Shown here one piece after another: positions 26,862-35,137 of a DNA stretch of 64,000 bases. Location of the stretch: the NCBI RefSeq assembly GCF_040253615.1, contig NZ_JBEJGY010000004.1, positions 4,836,001 to 4,900,000 on the forward strand, given 5' to 3'. The stretch comes from Streptomyces sp. Edi4 (GTDB lineage: Bacteria; Actinomycetota; Actinomycetes; Streptomycetales; Streptomycetaceae). A model generated the notes under the pieces. It made no database searches and was not told the DNA's origin. It worked only from the letters and a program-made list of their open reading frames with translations. A program made the position numbers and the translations under genes. The stretch's first letter is position 1; each line of letters starts with the position of its first letter.

Positions 26862-28061
26862 GTGACTGAGAAGGCCGACCTCCAGTCCGTTCTCGACCGT
26901 GCCGCCGCGGGTGGGCGGATCACCCCCGAGGAAGCGCTCGACCTCTACCGCTCCGCGCCGCTGCACGCGCTCGGCTCCGCCGCCGACGCGGTGCGCAGGC
27001 GGCGTTACGCCGGCACCGAGCACATCGCGACGTACATCATCGAGCGGAACATCAACTACACCAACGTCTGTGTGACGGCGTGCAAGTTCTGCGCGTTCTA
27101 CGCCGCTCCCAAGGACACCGCCAAGGGCTGGACCCGTGACCTCGAGGACATCCTGCGCCGCTGCGCGGAGACCGTGGAGCTCGGCGGCACGCAGATCATG
27201 TTCCAGGGCGGGCACCACCCCGACTACGGCGTCGAGTACTACGAAGAGCACTTCGCGGCGATCAAGAAGGCCTACCCGCAGCTGGTGATCCACTCGCTGG
27301 GCGCCTCCGAGGTCGAGCACATGGCCCGCATCTCGAAGGTGAGCGTGGAGGAGGCCATCAGCCGCATCCACGCCGCCGGGCTCGACTCCTTCGCCGGGGC
27401 GGGCGCCGAGATCCTGCCCGAGCGGCCGCGCAAGGCGATCGCGCCGCTCAAGGAGTCCGGCGAGCGGTGGCTGGAGATCATGGAGACCGCGCACCGTCTG
27501 GGTGTGGAGTCGACGTCCACCATGCTCATGGGCACCGGCGAGACCAACGCCGAGCGCATCGAGCACCTGCGCATGATCCGCGACGTGCAGGACCGCACCG
27601 GCGGGTTCCGCGCGTTCATCCCGTACACCTACCAGCCCGAGAACAACCACCTCAAGGGCCGCACCCAGGCGACCATCTTCGAGTACCTGCGCATGATCGC
27701 CATCGCGCGCATCTTCCTCGACAACGTCGCCCACATCCAGGGTTCCTGGCTGACCACCGGCAAGGAGGCCGGGCAGCTCACCCTGCACTACGGAGCGGAC
27801 GACCTCGGCTCGATCATGCTGGAGGAGAACGTCGTCTCCTCCGCCGGTGCCAAGCACCGCTCGAACCTCCGCGAGATGATCGACATGATCCGCACGGCCG
27901 ACCGGGTGCCCGCCCAGCGCTCCACCACCTACGAGCACCTTGTGGTGCACGACGACCCGGCCAACGACCCCCTCGACGCGCGCGTCCAGTCGCACATCTC
28001 CTCCACCGCGATCGCCGGCGGCACCGCCCACCCCGAGCTCAAGCTCCTCTCCGCCAACTGA
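26862..28061 (+). CDS. mqnC: Cyclic dehypoxanthinyl futalosine synthase
   Basis: 399 aa radical-SAM enzyme of the futalosine pathway: cyclises dehypoxanthine futalosine on the way to menaquinone. Cluster motif C70-x3-C74-x2-C77 (CVTACKFC), then FQGGHHPDYG, ASEVEHMAR and the MLMGTGETNAERIEHL stretch typical of the family. GTG start with AAAGGGA 8 bases upstream. The 150 bases before it contain a TACGCT hexamer that could be a -10 box, without a good -35. Other menaquinone genes (menG, MenJ-like reductase) follow at 32-35 kb. Confidence 0.95.
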   Translation: MTEKADLQSVLDRAAAGGRITPEEALDLYRSAPLHALGSAADAVRRRRYAGTEHIATYIIERNINYTNVCVTACKFCAFYAAPKDTAKGWTRDLEDILRRCAETVELGGTQIMFQGGHHPDYGVEYYEEHFAAIKKAYPQLVIHSLGASEVEHMARISKVSVEEAISRIHAAGLDSFAGAGAEILPERPRKAIAPLKESGERWLEIMETAHRLGVESTSTMLMGTGETNAERIEHLRMIRDVQDRTGGFRAFIPYTYQPENNHLKGRTQATIFEYLRMIAIARIFLDNVAHIQGSWLTTGKEAGQLTLHYGADDLGSIMLEENVVSSAGAKHRSNLREMIDMIRTADRVPAQRSTTYEHLVVHDDPANDPLDARVQSHISSTAIAGGTAHPELKLLSAN

Positions 28062-28076
28062 GGCTGTGTTCCGGAG

Positions 28077-28715
28077 GTGTTGACGCTGCACGCCGCCGAA
28101 CTGCTGCTGCCCGGGGACCGCGAGCCGGTTCCTGGCGGCGCGGTCCTCGTCGACGGCGGCCGGATCGCGGCCATCGGGCGGTACGAGGACCTGGCGGCGG
28201 CCCATCCCGCCGCGCGCGTCCGCCGCTGGCCGGGGACGCTCACGCCGGGCCTGGTCAACCGGCACGGCACGGCCCTGTTCGAGCACACCTACTTCCCGGA
28301 CGACCCCTTCGAGGTGGACGAGCTCGGCAGCGAACCGCTCACCGGGGCCGCCCTCGCCGCGCTCGCGCCGGGCGAGTCCCGCCGGGGCAACAGCGCCCGC
28401 CGCTGCACCCAGAAGCTGCTCGCGCGCGGCGTGGTGGCGGTGACGGGGTCGCTGACCACCCCCTCGGTGCGAAGTGCCGTACGCCGGGCGGGACTTGAGG
28501 TCCTGCCGGGCGCCGCCGACGGCGCGGGGCCGGCCACCCTGGACCCGTTCGCCGACACCGCGCCGGCCGCCGCCTTCCGGGCCCCACTCACGGTGGGCGG
28601 CCCCGCCCGGTTCGCGGTCTTCGCGGCGCCGGACGAGGAGGCCCTGCGCGCGCGAGGAGCCGGCACCTGCGTCGCCACCGTCATCGGCGGCCGGCTGCTG
28701 CACCGGCGCGCCTAG
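28077..28715 (+). CDS. Imidazolonepropionase-like (degenerate amidohydrolase) protein
   Basis: 212 aa, beginning 15 bases after mqnC. N-terminal part resembles the beta-sandwich of amidohydrolases (LTLHAAELLLPGDREPVPGGAVLVDGGRIAAIG), leading into TPGLVNRHGTALFEH. The usual PGxxDxHxH metal site is altered and the rest of the barrel is missing, so hydrolase activity is doubtful. Its place directly after mqnC suggests a linked, perhaps vestigial role. The exact start is unsure: GTG 28077 overlaps GGAGG, and TTG 28080 is 2 bases after it. Confidence 0.7.
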   Translation: MLTLHAAELLLPGDREPVPGGAVLVDGGRIAAIGRYEDLAAAHPAARVRRWPGTLTPGLVNRHGTALFEHTYFPDDPFEVDELGSEPLTGAALAALAPGESRRGNSARRCTQKLLARGVVAVTGSLTTPSVRSAVRRAGLEVLPGAADGAGPATLDPFADTAPAAAFRAPLTVGGPARFAVFAAPDEEALRARGAGTCVATVIGGRLLHRRA

Positions 28716-28744
28716 TGCCTGCTTCCAAGCCCCGGTTCTGAATG

Positions 28745-28775
28745 GCCCGATCGCGTTCCAAGTAGCCCGATCGCG
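28745..28775 (+). repeat. 11-bp direct repeat in short intergenic gap
   Basis: GCCCGATCGCG occurs at 28745-28755 and 28765-28775 (period 20) between two converging genes. It contains the palindrome CGATCG. Possible binding site or chance. Confidence 0.4.
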
Positions 28776-28801
28776 GGGCGTTCATCGCGGCCGGCGGCGG
28801 C

Positions 28802-29692
28802 TCAGGAAACAGCCACGTTTGTGGGCGCGCTCCAGCCGGTGACTCTGATCCACTCGACCAGATCCAGGGTGGCCGGCTCGATCGCGCGCACCACCGCGAG
28901 GTCCGAGGGGTACTTGCCCGCGTTCGCGAACTCGCGGAACATCACCTTGTCGAGGTCGTTGGGAAGCACGCTCAACGGGAGGACCTCGTACCGTGCCGGA
29001 AGCCCGGCGCGCGCGCCGAACGCCGCGGCGATCTGGGGGCCCGTCAGCTCGTCGCCGACGAGCTCGACGGCTCCGCCGGGCGCCTCCGCGGTGCCGAGCA
29101 GGAGCGCGGCGGCGACTCGGCCGATGTCCCTGACCGAGATCATCTTCAGGGCGACGTCCTCCGGCAGCGGCATCCTCAGCACGATCTCCCCGTGCTCCAG
29201 GCTCGGCGCCAACACGCTCGCGAAGTTCTCCATGAAGGCGGTCGCGCGAACCATCGAGGCCCTGAGGCCGGACTTCCTCAGGCGCTCCTCGATCCAGTGC
29301 TTCGAGTCGTGGTGCGGCACACCCGACTCCCGGTCCGCGCCGAAGACCGAGTTGAAGACGACGTGCGGGACGCCCGCCTCGACCGCCGCGTCGACGAGCG
29401 CGGTACCGACGCGGATCTCCGCCTCGACCTCTTCGAGGCTGTTCGCCTCCGGGGTCATGAAGTAGAACCCCTCGACCGCCGCCAGCGCGGCGGCCGGCGA
29501 CGCCGGGTCCTCGGCCCGGATGGCCGCCAGCTCGACGCCGCGGGCGGCCAGCGCCCGAGCCCGGTCGGACTGCGGGTTGCGGACCAGGGCCCGCACCCGC
29601 GCCTTGTGGTCCAGCAGCGCGTCGACCACCGCCCCGCCCTGTTGCCCCGTCGCGCCGAAGACCGCGATCGTGCCGGTCGTCCGTGTGCTCAT
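28802..29692 (-). CDS. NmrA-like NAD(P)-binding reductase/isomerase
   Basis: 296 aa Rossmann-fold protein of the atypical SDR/NmrA class. Nucleotide-binding motif FGATGQQGG near the N-terminus; SVRDIGRVAAALL and a variable C-terminal substrate domain follow. ATG 29692 with GGTGG/GGAAG upstream; a start at 29716 would place it inside the operator. It is preceded by a MarR gene and a promoter with two MarR-type palindromes. Likely role: redox- or electrophile-responsive quinone or aldehyde handling; the substrate is unknown. Confidence 0.87.
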   Translation of the reverse strand: MSTRTTGTIAVFGATGQQGGAVVDALLDHKARVRALVRNPQSDRARALAARGVELAAIRAEDPASPAAALAAVEGFYFMTPEANSLEEVEAEIRVGTALVDAAVEAGVPHVVFNSVFGADRESGVPHHDSKHWIEERLRKSGLRASMVRATAFMENFASVLAPSLEHGEIVLRMPLPEDVALKMISVRDIGRVAAALLLGTAEAPGGAVELVGDELTGPQIAAAFGARAGLPARYEVLPLSVLPNDLDKVMFREFANAGKYPSDLAVVRAIEPATLDLVEWIRVTGWSAPTNVAVS

Positions 29693-29711
29693 CGCTTCCA
29701 CCCCTAAGTAG

Positions 29712-29755
29712 TTCATGCCATGAATGAAATTAGTTCATGGCGTGAACGTCGTCAA
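29712..29755 (-). promoter_or_regulatory. Promoter of the NmrA gene with two MarR-type operators
   Basis: Read on the minus strand: TTGACG (plus 29750-29755) as -35, a 17-base spacer, and TAATTT (29727-29732) as a weak -10. One palindrome, GTTCATGGCGTGAAC (29733-29747), lies wholly in the spacer. A second, TTCATGCCATGAA (29712-29724), lies just downstream of the -10. Their centres are 22 bases apart, close to two helical turns, so two dimers could bind on one DNA face and repress. Confidence 0.65.
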
Positions 29756-29778
29756 GGTGCGGGTGTGGCGGGATCACC

Positions 29779-30219
29779 TCACGGTGTGATGGGTGGGTTC
29801 GGGGTGGGCGAAGAGAGGTCCGAGGTGTCCACGATGGCGGTGGCCACGCGCTCGAAGTCGCGCTGGTCGTCGGCGTCGAGGTTCCTCGCGATCTCGGGCA
29901 GGCGCTTGGCGACCTCGGCGTAAATGGCCTCGCCGAGCACCTTCCCCGCGGGCGTAGCACTGAGCATGACGACCCGTCGGTCCTGCGCCGAGCTTGCCCG
30001 GCCGACCAACTCGCGCCGCGCGGTGCGATCGACCAGCTGGCTCAACGCGTTCTTGGTCATACCCAACGACGCGGCGAGGTCAGCCATCTGCCGCGGCTCG
30101 TTCCTGACTGCGCAGAGCAGCGTGGCCTGCGAGGGGGTCAGGTCGAACTCGGCGCAGATCTGCGCGTACTTGCGTTGAATCACGACCGAGAGCCAGAAGA
30201 GTTTGTCGCCATAGTCCAC
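29779..30219 (-). CDS. MarR-family transcriptional regulator
   Basis: 146 aa. GTG at 30219 with GGGGAG 6 bases upstream gives a normal MarR length. Winged-helix DNA-binding region: EPRQMADLAASLGMTKNALSQLVDRTARRELVGR (shown in part here as MADLAASLGMTKNALSQLVD), then the wing RASSAQDRRVVMLSATPAG. No cysteine arrangement clearly typical of OhrR; one Cys is in AQICAEF and one in LLCAVR. Located upstream of the NmrA gene in the same direction, with the double palindrome between them, so it probably controls that gene. Confidence 0.9.
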   Translation of the reverse strand: MDYGDKLFWLSVVIQRKYAQICAEFDLTPSQATLLCAVRNEPRQMADLAASLGMTKNALSQLVDRTARRELVGRASSAQDRRVVMLSATPAGKVLGEAIYAEVAKRLPEIARNLDADDQRDFERVATAIVDTSDLSSPTPNPPITP

Positions 30220-30349
30220 GCCGGTCTCCCCGGTCCGAAGTCGAACGATCAGCCTACTCGTCGCGGGCCGGTGATCACTTCGTTCAGGTGCACGCGGTCG
30301 CGGGCCAGGTGGACCGTCGGCCTGGTTCCCCGCGTCTTTGCCGAGGAGG

Positions 30350-30874
30350 CTACTTACCGGCGAGCCCCAGATTGGCCCCGTCCCGCAACTCCGGAAACCC
30401 CTGCGCGATGACAGCGGCCGGCTCCAGGCATGCCTTGCGGGTGTCCGCCGCCGTCGGGCCCGTGGCACATCCCAGGGTTCCGTAGGTTCGGACAGCGACC
30501 TGGAGCTTCCGGGCAACGGAATCGAGCGTCGCGAATCCCTTGCGCCCGTTGATCTCGCGCAAGGCCTGGTCGGCGGCTTTGGAGGTGGCGTCGGCCGCTG
30601 CCTTGCACTTCGCGGTGAACATCTGAGGTGAGGACGTCGCGCAGGGCGAATTCGTACCTGAACCGAACCGCTGTTCATCCGCCGAGATGCCCTCCTCGAC
30701 AGCGAGCTTCACGTTCTGGGCGACCTCCGCCTTCGCCGAGACCGATCCACTGGACGACGAGGGGGAGGCCGAGGGCCGGTCCGCGCGATTGCCGCTTCCA
30801 GAATCGCCGCATCCCGTGATGAGCACCCCGGACAGGCCCAGCATGGCCACCGCTCGCAGTGCCTGCCTCGTCAT
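30350..30874 (-). CDS. Small lipoprotein
   Basis: 174 aa. Signal peptide with lipobox ITGC, Ser-rich linker, then a mostly helical domain with four cysteines (CATSSP, AKCKAA, LGCATG, KACLEP) suggesting two disulfides. I do not recognise the family. It is separated by about 130 bases from the MarR gene downstream on the same strand. Confidence 0.75.
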   Translation of the reverse strand: MTRQALRAVAMLGLSGVLITGCGDSGSGNRADRPSASPSSSSGSVSAKAEVAQNVKLAVEEGISADEQRFGSGTNSPCATSSPQMFTAKCKAAADATSKAADQALREINGRKGFATLDSVARKLQVAVRTYGTLGCATGPTAADTRKACLEPAAVIAQGFPELRDGANLGLAGK

Positions 30875-30978
30875 CTTCCGCTCCCCCTCCGAACTGTCGC
30901 GTCACCCTATCCGAGGGGTCGTTCACGATGAGAGAGCTGATCGCGCAGTTCCCCGCGCGCTCCGCGGCGTGCCCGGGC

Positions 30979-32010
30979 TCAGGCCTGGGACAGCGCCTTC
31001 GCGAAGGCGCCCGGTTCCTGGTCGACGCCGCTGCAACTGGCCTGCGCCACCGAGGTGTTGACGCCGCCGGCACACTTCTGATCGCGGTACGTCACCCACA
31101 TGGACACCCGCCCCACCCCCTTGTCCCGGGCGAACTTCCGCACCTTCGCCGCGTCCGCGAGCGTGAACGTCTCGCCCTTGACGTCGTTGACGCCGATCAT
31201 CGGTGTCACCCCGAGCCCTTGCCAGGCCGCCCGGTCGGAGAGCTGGAGCGCCTGCTTGAGCTGGGTCTGCGCGGCCGTCGCCGCCCGTACCGCGTAGTCG
31301 CCCATGTTCCCGCCGAACGACGTGCCGTAGTTCATCGTCATGGCGTTGACCGCCGAGACTGTCACGCCGTGCTCCTTGGCCGACGTGAGCAGCGCCAGCG
31401 CCTGGGGCGTGAACCCCGTCGGCATCGCCGCCAGCGTGAACGTCACCTTCAGGGTGCGCCGCTTCTGGAGCAGGGCTATCGCCTCGGCGCGCCGGGACAG
31501 GGCGGCCGCGTCGGTCAGCGCGGCGCCCTCGATGTCGAAGTCGGCCTCGGCGGCGCCGGCCGCGTCCAGCGCGGAGCCGTAGGCGGCGGCCAGCTGGTCC
31601 GGGGTGCGGCAGGTGAGCGCGAGCTCCTTGCCGGCCTGCCCGCCGAACGACACCCGCACCGATGCGCCCCCCTTCTTGAGCGCGGCCACCCGGTCCTTGA
31701 CGTCGCTGTCCACGATCGCGGTGTCGTCGTCCCACACCGCGCGGCAGGTGCTGCCGTGGGCGATCACGAAGGCCAGGTTGTAGACGGCGGGGGAGCCGAC
31801 GGCGTCGGTCGGCGCGGCGGTGGTGGCGCTGACATAGGGGGAGTACGTGGTGGTCAGCGGGCCGGTCGCGGCGGGGGCGGCCGGGGTGTCCCGGGCCTTC
31901 GGGGCGGCTGAGTCCGCACCGCACCCCGCGCACAGCAGCGCGGCCAGGACACCGGCCCCCGCGACCGGCACCCTCAGGAAACTCCGCATGTCGTGTGCAC
32001 CCGCTCTCAT
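30979..32010 (-). CDS. GH18 chitinase-like secreted protein
   Basis: 343 aa from ATG 32010 (GGGGG 10 bases upstream); ATG 31989 is an alternative. Signal peptide ends in CAGC at residue 30, an atypical lipobox. The mature part is a TIM-barrel of the GH18 type: TTYSPYVSATT at the first strand, VSFGGQAG at strand 3, DFDIEG with the catalytic DxDxE at residues 157-161, then AMTMNYG, and a late Trp-bearing strand (RVSMWVTYRD). The catalytic Glu is present, so hydrolysis of chitin-like or related glycans is plausible; no separate binding domain is seen. Divergent from menG. Confidence 0.85.
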   Translation of the reverse strand: MRAGAHDMRSFLRVPVAGAGVLAALLCAGCGADSAAPKARDTPAAPAATGPLTTTYSPYVSATTAAPTDAVGSPAVYNLAFVIAHGSTCRAVWDDDTAIVDSDVKDRVAALKKGGASVRVSFGGQAGKELALTCRTPDQLAAAYGSALDAAGAAEADFDIEGAALTDAAALSRRAEAIALLQKRRTLKVTFTLAAMPTGFTPQALALLTSAKEHGVTVSAVNAMTMNYGTSFGGNMGDYAVRAATAAQTQLKQALQLSDRAAWQGLGVTPMIGVNDVKGETFTLADAAKVRKFARDKGVGRVSMWVTYRDQKCAGGVNTSVAQASCSGVDQEPGAFAKALSQA

Positions 32011-32114
32011 GTATGTGCGCCCCCGTGGCACCGAAAGGAGAATGTACGTGGCCCCGCTGTGCCGGTGAGGGCCGGGCGGCCGGTGCTCGGCCCCGTACTG
32101 CTTGAATGGGCGGC

Positions 32115-32807
32115 GTGACCCGCGCATCCCTGGACAAGCAGCCGCACGAAGTCGCCTCGATGTTCGACGACGTCGCGGCACACTACGACCTCACCAACGA
32201 CGTGCTCTCCCTCGGCCAGGCCCGGCTGTGGCGCAAGGAGGTCGCCAAGGCGGTCGACGCGCGCCCCGCGCAGAAGGTGCTCGACCTCGCGGCCGGCACG
32301 GCCACCTCCTCGCTGCCCTTCGCGGCGGCCGGGGCGTACACCGTGCCCTGCGACTTCTCGCTCGGCATGCTCAAGGTCGGCAAGGGGCGCCAGCCGCACC
32401 TGCCGTTCACGGCGGGCGACGCGACGAAGCTGCCCTTCCGTGACGACACCTTCGACGCCGTGACGATCTCCTTCGGGCTGCGCAACGTGCAGGACACCGA
32501 CGCCGCGCTGCGCGAGATGCACCGGGTCACCAAGCCGGGCGGGCGGGTCGTGATCTGCGAGTTCTCGCAGCCGACCTGGAAGCCGCTGCGGACGGTGTAC
32601 ACGGAGTACCTGATGCGCGCGCTGCCGCCCGTCGCGACGGCGGTGTCCTCCAACCCGGAGGCGTACGTCTACCTCGCGGAGTCCATCAGGGCCTGGCCCG
32701 CCCAGGACGCGCTCGCGGCGCGGCTCCAGGGGGCGGGCTGGTCCAAGGTGGCGTGGCGGAACCTGACGGGCGGAATCGTGGCGCTGCACCGGGGCTTCAA
32801 GGCGTAG
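32115..32807 (+). CDS. menG: Demethylmenaquinone methyltransferase
   Basis: 230 aa SAM-dependent methyltransferase (UbiE/MenG) for the last step of menaquinone synthesis. N-terminal DKQPHEVASMFDDVAAHYDL and NDVLSLGQARLWRKE are family signatures; VLDLAAGTA is the SAM-binding loop. GTG 32115 preferred, giving the usual TRASLDKQP start; ATG 32106 would add three residues. The CDS is about 100 bases from the divergent GH18 gene. Confidence 0.94.
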   Translation: MTRASLDKQPHEVASMFDDVAAHYDLTNDVLSLGQARLWRKEVAKAVDARPAQKVLDLAAGTATSSLPFAAAGAYTVPCDFSLGMLKVGKGRQPHLPFTAGDATKLPFRDDTFDAVTISFGLRNVQDTDAALREMHRVTKPGGRVVICEFSQPTWKPLRTVYTEYLMRALPPVATAVSSNPEAYVYLAESIRAWPAQDALAARLQGAGWSKVAWRNLTGGIVALHRGFKA

Positions 32808-32881
32808 CCAGGCCGGGCGCGCGGTCCAGGCGCGGACCGGGCCGGCGCCAGGCACTCAGATCCAGCCCGGCCGGGCCCGGG

Positions 32882-33454
32882 TCAGGCATCCAGCTCCAGG
32901 CGGAAGCAGAGCGCGTCCACCCCCAGCGGCGACGACGGGTACGTCCTGGACAGCGTCATCCCCAGGCGCTCGGTCACCGCCACCGAACGTACGTTCCCGG
33001 GATGGACCATCGCCACCACGCGCGGCACACCGGCGGCGCGGACGCGGGCCAGGGTCGCCCGGGCCGCCGCCGTCGCGTAGCCCCGGCCCCAGTGGGCGCG
33101 GGCGAGGCGCCAGCCGATCTCGATCTCGCCGACCGGGCCCCAGTCGTCGAGCGGCCAGGGCTGCGCGCCGGTGAAGCCGATGACCGTGTCGTCCTCGTCC
33201 AGGAGCGTCCACAGACAGAATCCGCGCTCGGCGTCGTGCTTGCGCTGGCGGGCGGTCAGTTCCTCGTACACGGAGACCTCGGCCGGGCGTCCGCCGTGGA
33301 ACTCCATCACGTCGGGGTCGTCGAACACGCGGTGCCATTCGTACGCGTCCTCCTCGGTGGGCACGCGCAGCCGTACGACGGGAAGGGGCTTCTCGGGGGC
33401 GCCGGACCGGGCGGGCTCGGCGGACTCGGCTGACTCGGTGGACACAGTGCTCAT
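32882..33454 (-). CDS. GNAT-family N-acetyltransferase
   Basis: 190 aa. RimJ/RimL-like GNAT fold: LRVPTEEDAYEWHRVFDDPDV at the N-terminus, IEIGWRLARAHWGRGYAT as the acetyl-CoA loop (Q/R-x-x-G-x-G/A type, here HWGRGYA), and NVRSVAVTERLGM. Substrate unknown. The N-terminal 20 residues are Ser/Glu/Ala-rich and probably disordered. Converges on menG. Confidence 0.88.
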   Translation of the reverse strand: MSTVSTESAESAEPARSGAPEKPLPVVRLRVPTEEDAYEWHRVFDDPDVMEFHGGRPAEVSVYEELTARQRKHDAERGFCLWTLLDEDDTVIGFTGAQPWPLDDWGPVGEIEIGWRLARAHWGRGYATAAARATLARVRAAGVPRVVAMVHPGNVRSVAVTERLGMTLSRTYPSSPLGVDALCFRLELDA

Positions 33455-33555
33455 GGCGGGGGCAACCCTTCGCGATGTCGATCAACGGCCACCCATAGAC
33501 TGCATGGGTCCTGTGCTTCTCGGCACGCAAATTCGAGTCTTCGGGAGATCCCGCT

Positions 33556-34839
33556 GTGACCGAGCCGCTCTCCGAACACACCGCCGACGTGATCGTCGTC
33601 GGCGCCGGCCCGGCCGGTTCGACGACCGCGTACTACCTGGCCAAGGCCGGACTCGATGTGCTGCTCCTGGAGAAGACCGCCTTCCCGCGCGAGAAGGTGT
33701 GCGGCGACGGTCTGACCCCGCGCGCCACCAAGCAGCTCGTCTCGATGGGGATCGACATCTCCGAAGAGGCCGGCTGGCTGCGGAACAAGGGTCTGCGGAT
33801 CATCGGCGGGGGTGTCCGGCTCCAGCTCGACTGGCCGGATCTCGCCTCGTACCCGGACTACGGACTCGTCCGCAAGCGTGACGACTTCGACGAGCAGCTG
33901 GCGCGCCAGGCGCAGAAGGCGGGCGCCCGCCTCTACGAGCGCTGCAACGTCGGCGCCCCCATCCTGGAGGAGCGCACCGGCCGGATCATCGGCGTCAACG
34001 CCAAGCTCGGCGAGGAGAAGACCCCGGTCACCTTCCACGCCCCGCTGGTGGTGGCGGCCGACGGCAACTCCACGCGGCTCTCCCTGGCGATGGGCCTGCA
34101 CCGGCGCGAGGACCGCCCGATGGGCGTGGCCGTACGGACGTACTTCACCTCGCCCCGCCACGACGACGACTACCTGGAGTCCTGGCTCGAACTCTGGGAC
34201 CGGCGCGGCCCGCAGGACCGGCTGCTCCCCGGCTACGGCTGGATCTTCGGCATGGGCGACGGCACGTCCAACGTCGGCCTCGGCATCCTCAACTCCTCCT
34301 CCGCCTTCCGCGAGCTGGACTGGCGCGAGATCCTGAAGGCGTGGTGCGCGTCCATGCCGGCGGACTGGGGCTACACCCCGGAGAACATGACGGGCCCGAT
34401 CCGCGGCGCGGCCCTGCCGATGGCCTTCAACCGCCAGCCGCACTACACCAAGGGCCTGTTGCTGGTCGGCGACGCGGGCGGCCTGGTCAACCCGTTCAAC
34501 GGCGAGGGCATCGCGTACGCCATGGAGTCGGGCCAGATCGCGGCGGACGTCATCGTCCAGGCCCACGCCCGCGCGACCCCCGCCCAGCGCGAACTGGCCC
34601 TGCACGCCTACCCGAAGATCCTCAAGGACACGTACGGCGGTTACTACACGCTGGGCCGCGCCTTCGTGAAGCTCATCGGCAACCCGAAGGTCATGAAGAT
34701 CGCCACCCAGCGCGGCCTGACCCACCCGCTCCTGATGAAGTTCACCCTGAAAATGCTGGCGAACCTGACGGATCCGACGGGCGGGGACGCGATGGACCGC
34801 ATCATCAACGGGCTGTCGAAGGTCGCGCCGAAGGCGTGA
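33556..34839 (+). CDS. Geranylgeranyl reductase-family FAD enzyme (MenJ-like)
   Basis: 427 aa. FAD-binding VIVVGAGPAGSTTAYYLAK at the N-terminus, the CGDGLTPRAT motif of geranylgeranyl reductases, and GDAGGLVNPFNGEGIAYAMESG near residue 300. In mycobacteria a homologue (MenJ) saturates one isoprene of the menaquinone side chain next to menG-type genes. Streptomycetes contain partly saturated menaquinones, so the same role is likely here. Placed between menG and the nuo operon. Its last 35 bases overlap the convergent hypothetical gene. Confidence 0.9.
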   Translation: MTEPLSEHTADVIVVGAGPAGSTTAYYLAKAGLDVLLLEKTAFPREKVCGDGLTPRATKQLVSMGIDISEEAGWLRNKGLRIIGGGVRLQLDWPDLASYPDYGLVRKRDDFDEQLARQAQKAGARLYERCNVGAPILEERTGRIIGVNAKLGEEKTPVTFHAPLVVAADGNSTRLSLAMGLHRREDRPMGVAVRTYFTSPRHDDDYLESWLELWDRRGPQDRLLPGYGWIFGMGDGTSNVGLGILNSSSAFRELDWREILKAWCASMPADWGYTPENMTGPIRGAALPMAFNRQPHYTKGLLLVGDAGGLVNPFNGEGIAYAMESGQIAADVIVQAHARATPAQRELALHAYPKILKDTYGGYYTLGRAFVKLIGNPKVMKIATQRGLTHPLLMKFTLKMLANLTDPTGGDAMDRIINGLSKVAPKA

Positions 34840-35137
34840 CCTGGCCCTCCGGGACCAGGCAGGGGGCCGGGGGCGACCCGGCCCCCTCGCACCACTCGGG
34901 CGCGGTGAGTTGGAGGCAGGGCAGGGGCCGGATGTGCCACTCGGCGATCTCTCCGGTGCGGAGGGGGAGGGTGAACCCGATGCCCCGCCCCCGGCAGAGG
35001 GGGGCCGCCGCGGCGACGTAGCCGGCGTCGGCCCAGTCGATCGCCCGGCGTGACTCGCGCGCGCTGACCGCGAAGACGTGGGCCGCGCGGAGTTCGCAGC
35101 GCAGCGCGCGGACGGCGCTGAATGCCGTGGGCGCCAT
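34805..35137 (-). CDS. Hypothetical protein
   Basis: 110 aa from ATG 35137. G or C occupies nearly every third position throughout, which supports translation. Motifs include ARESRRAIDWADAGYVAAAAPLCRGRG (three cysteines in all) and a Pro-rich C-terminus. No family recognised. The 3' end overlaps the end of the convergent MenJ-like gene by 35 bases. The promoter region upstream contains the AACGAGTGAGACG element described among the findings. Confidence 0.6.
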   Translation of the reverse strand: MAPTAFSAVRALRCELRAAHVFAVSARESRRAIDWADAGYVAAAAPLCRGRGIGFTLPLRTGEIAEWHIRPLPCLQLTAPEWCEGAGSPPAPCLVPEGQVTPSARPSTAR

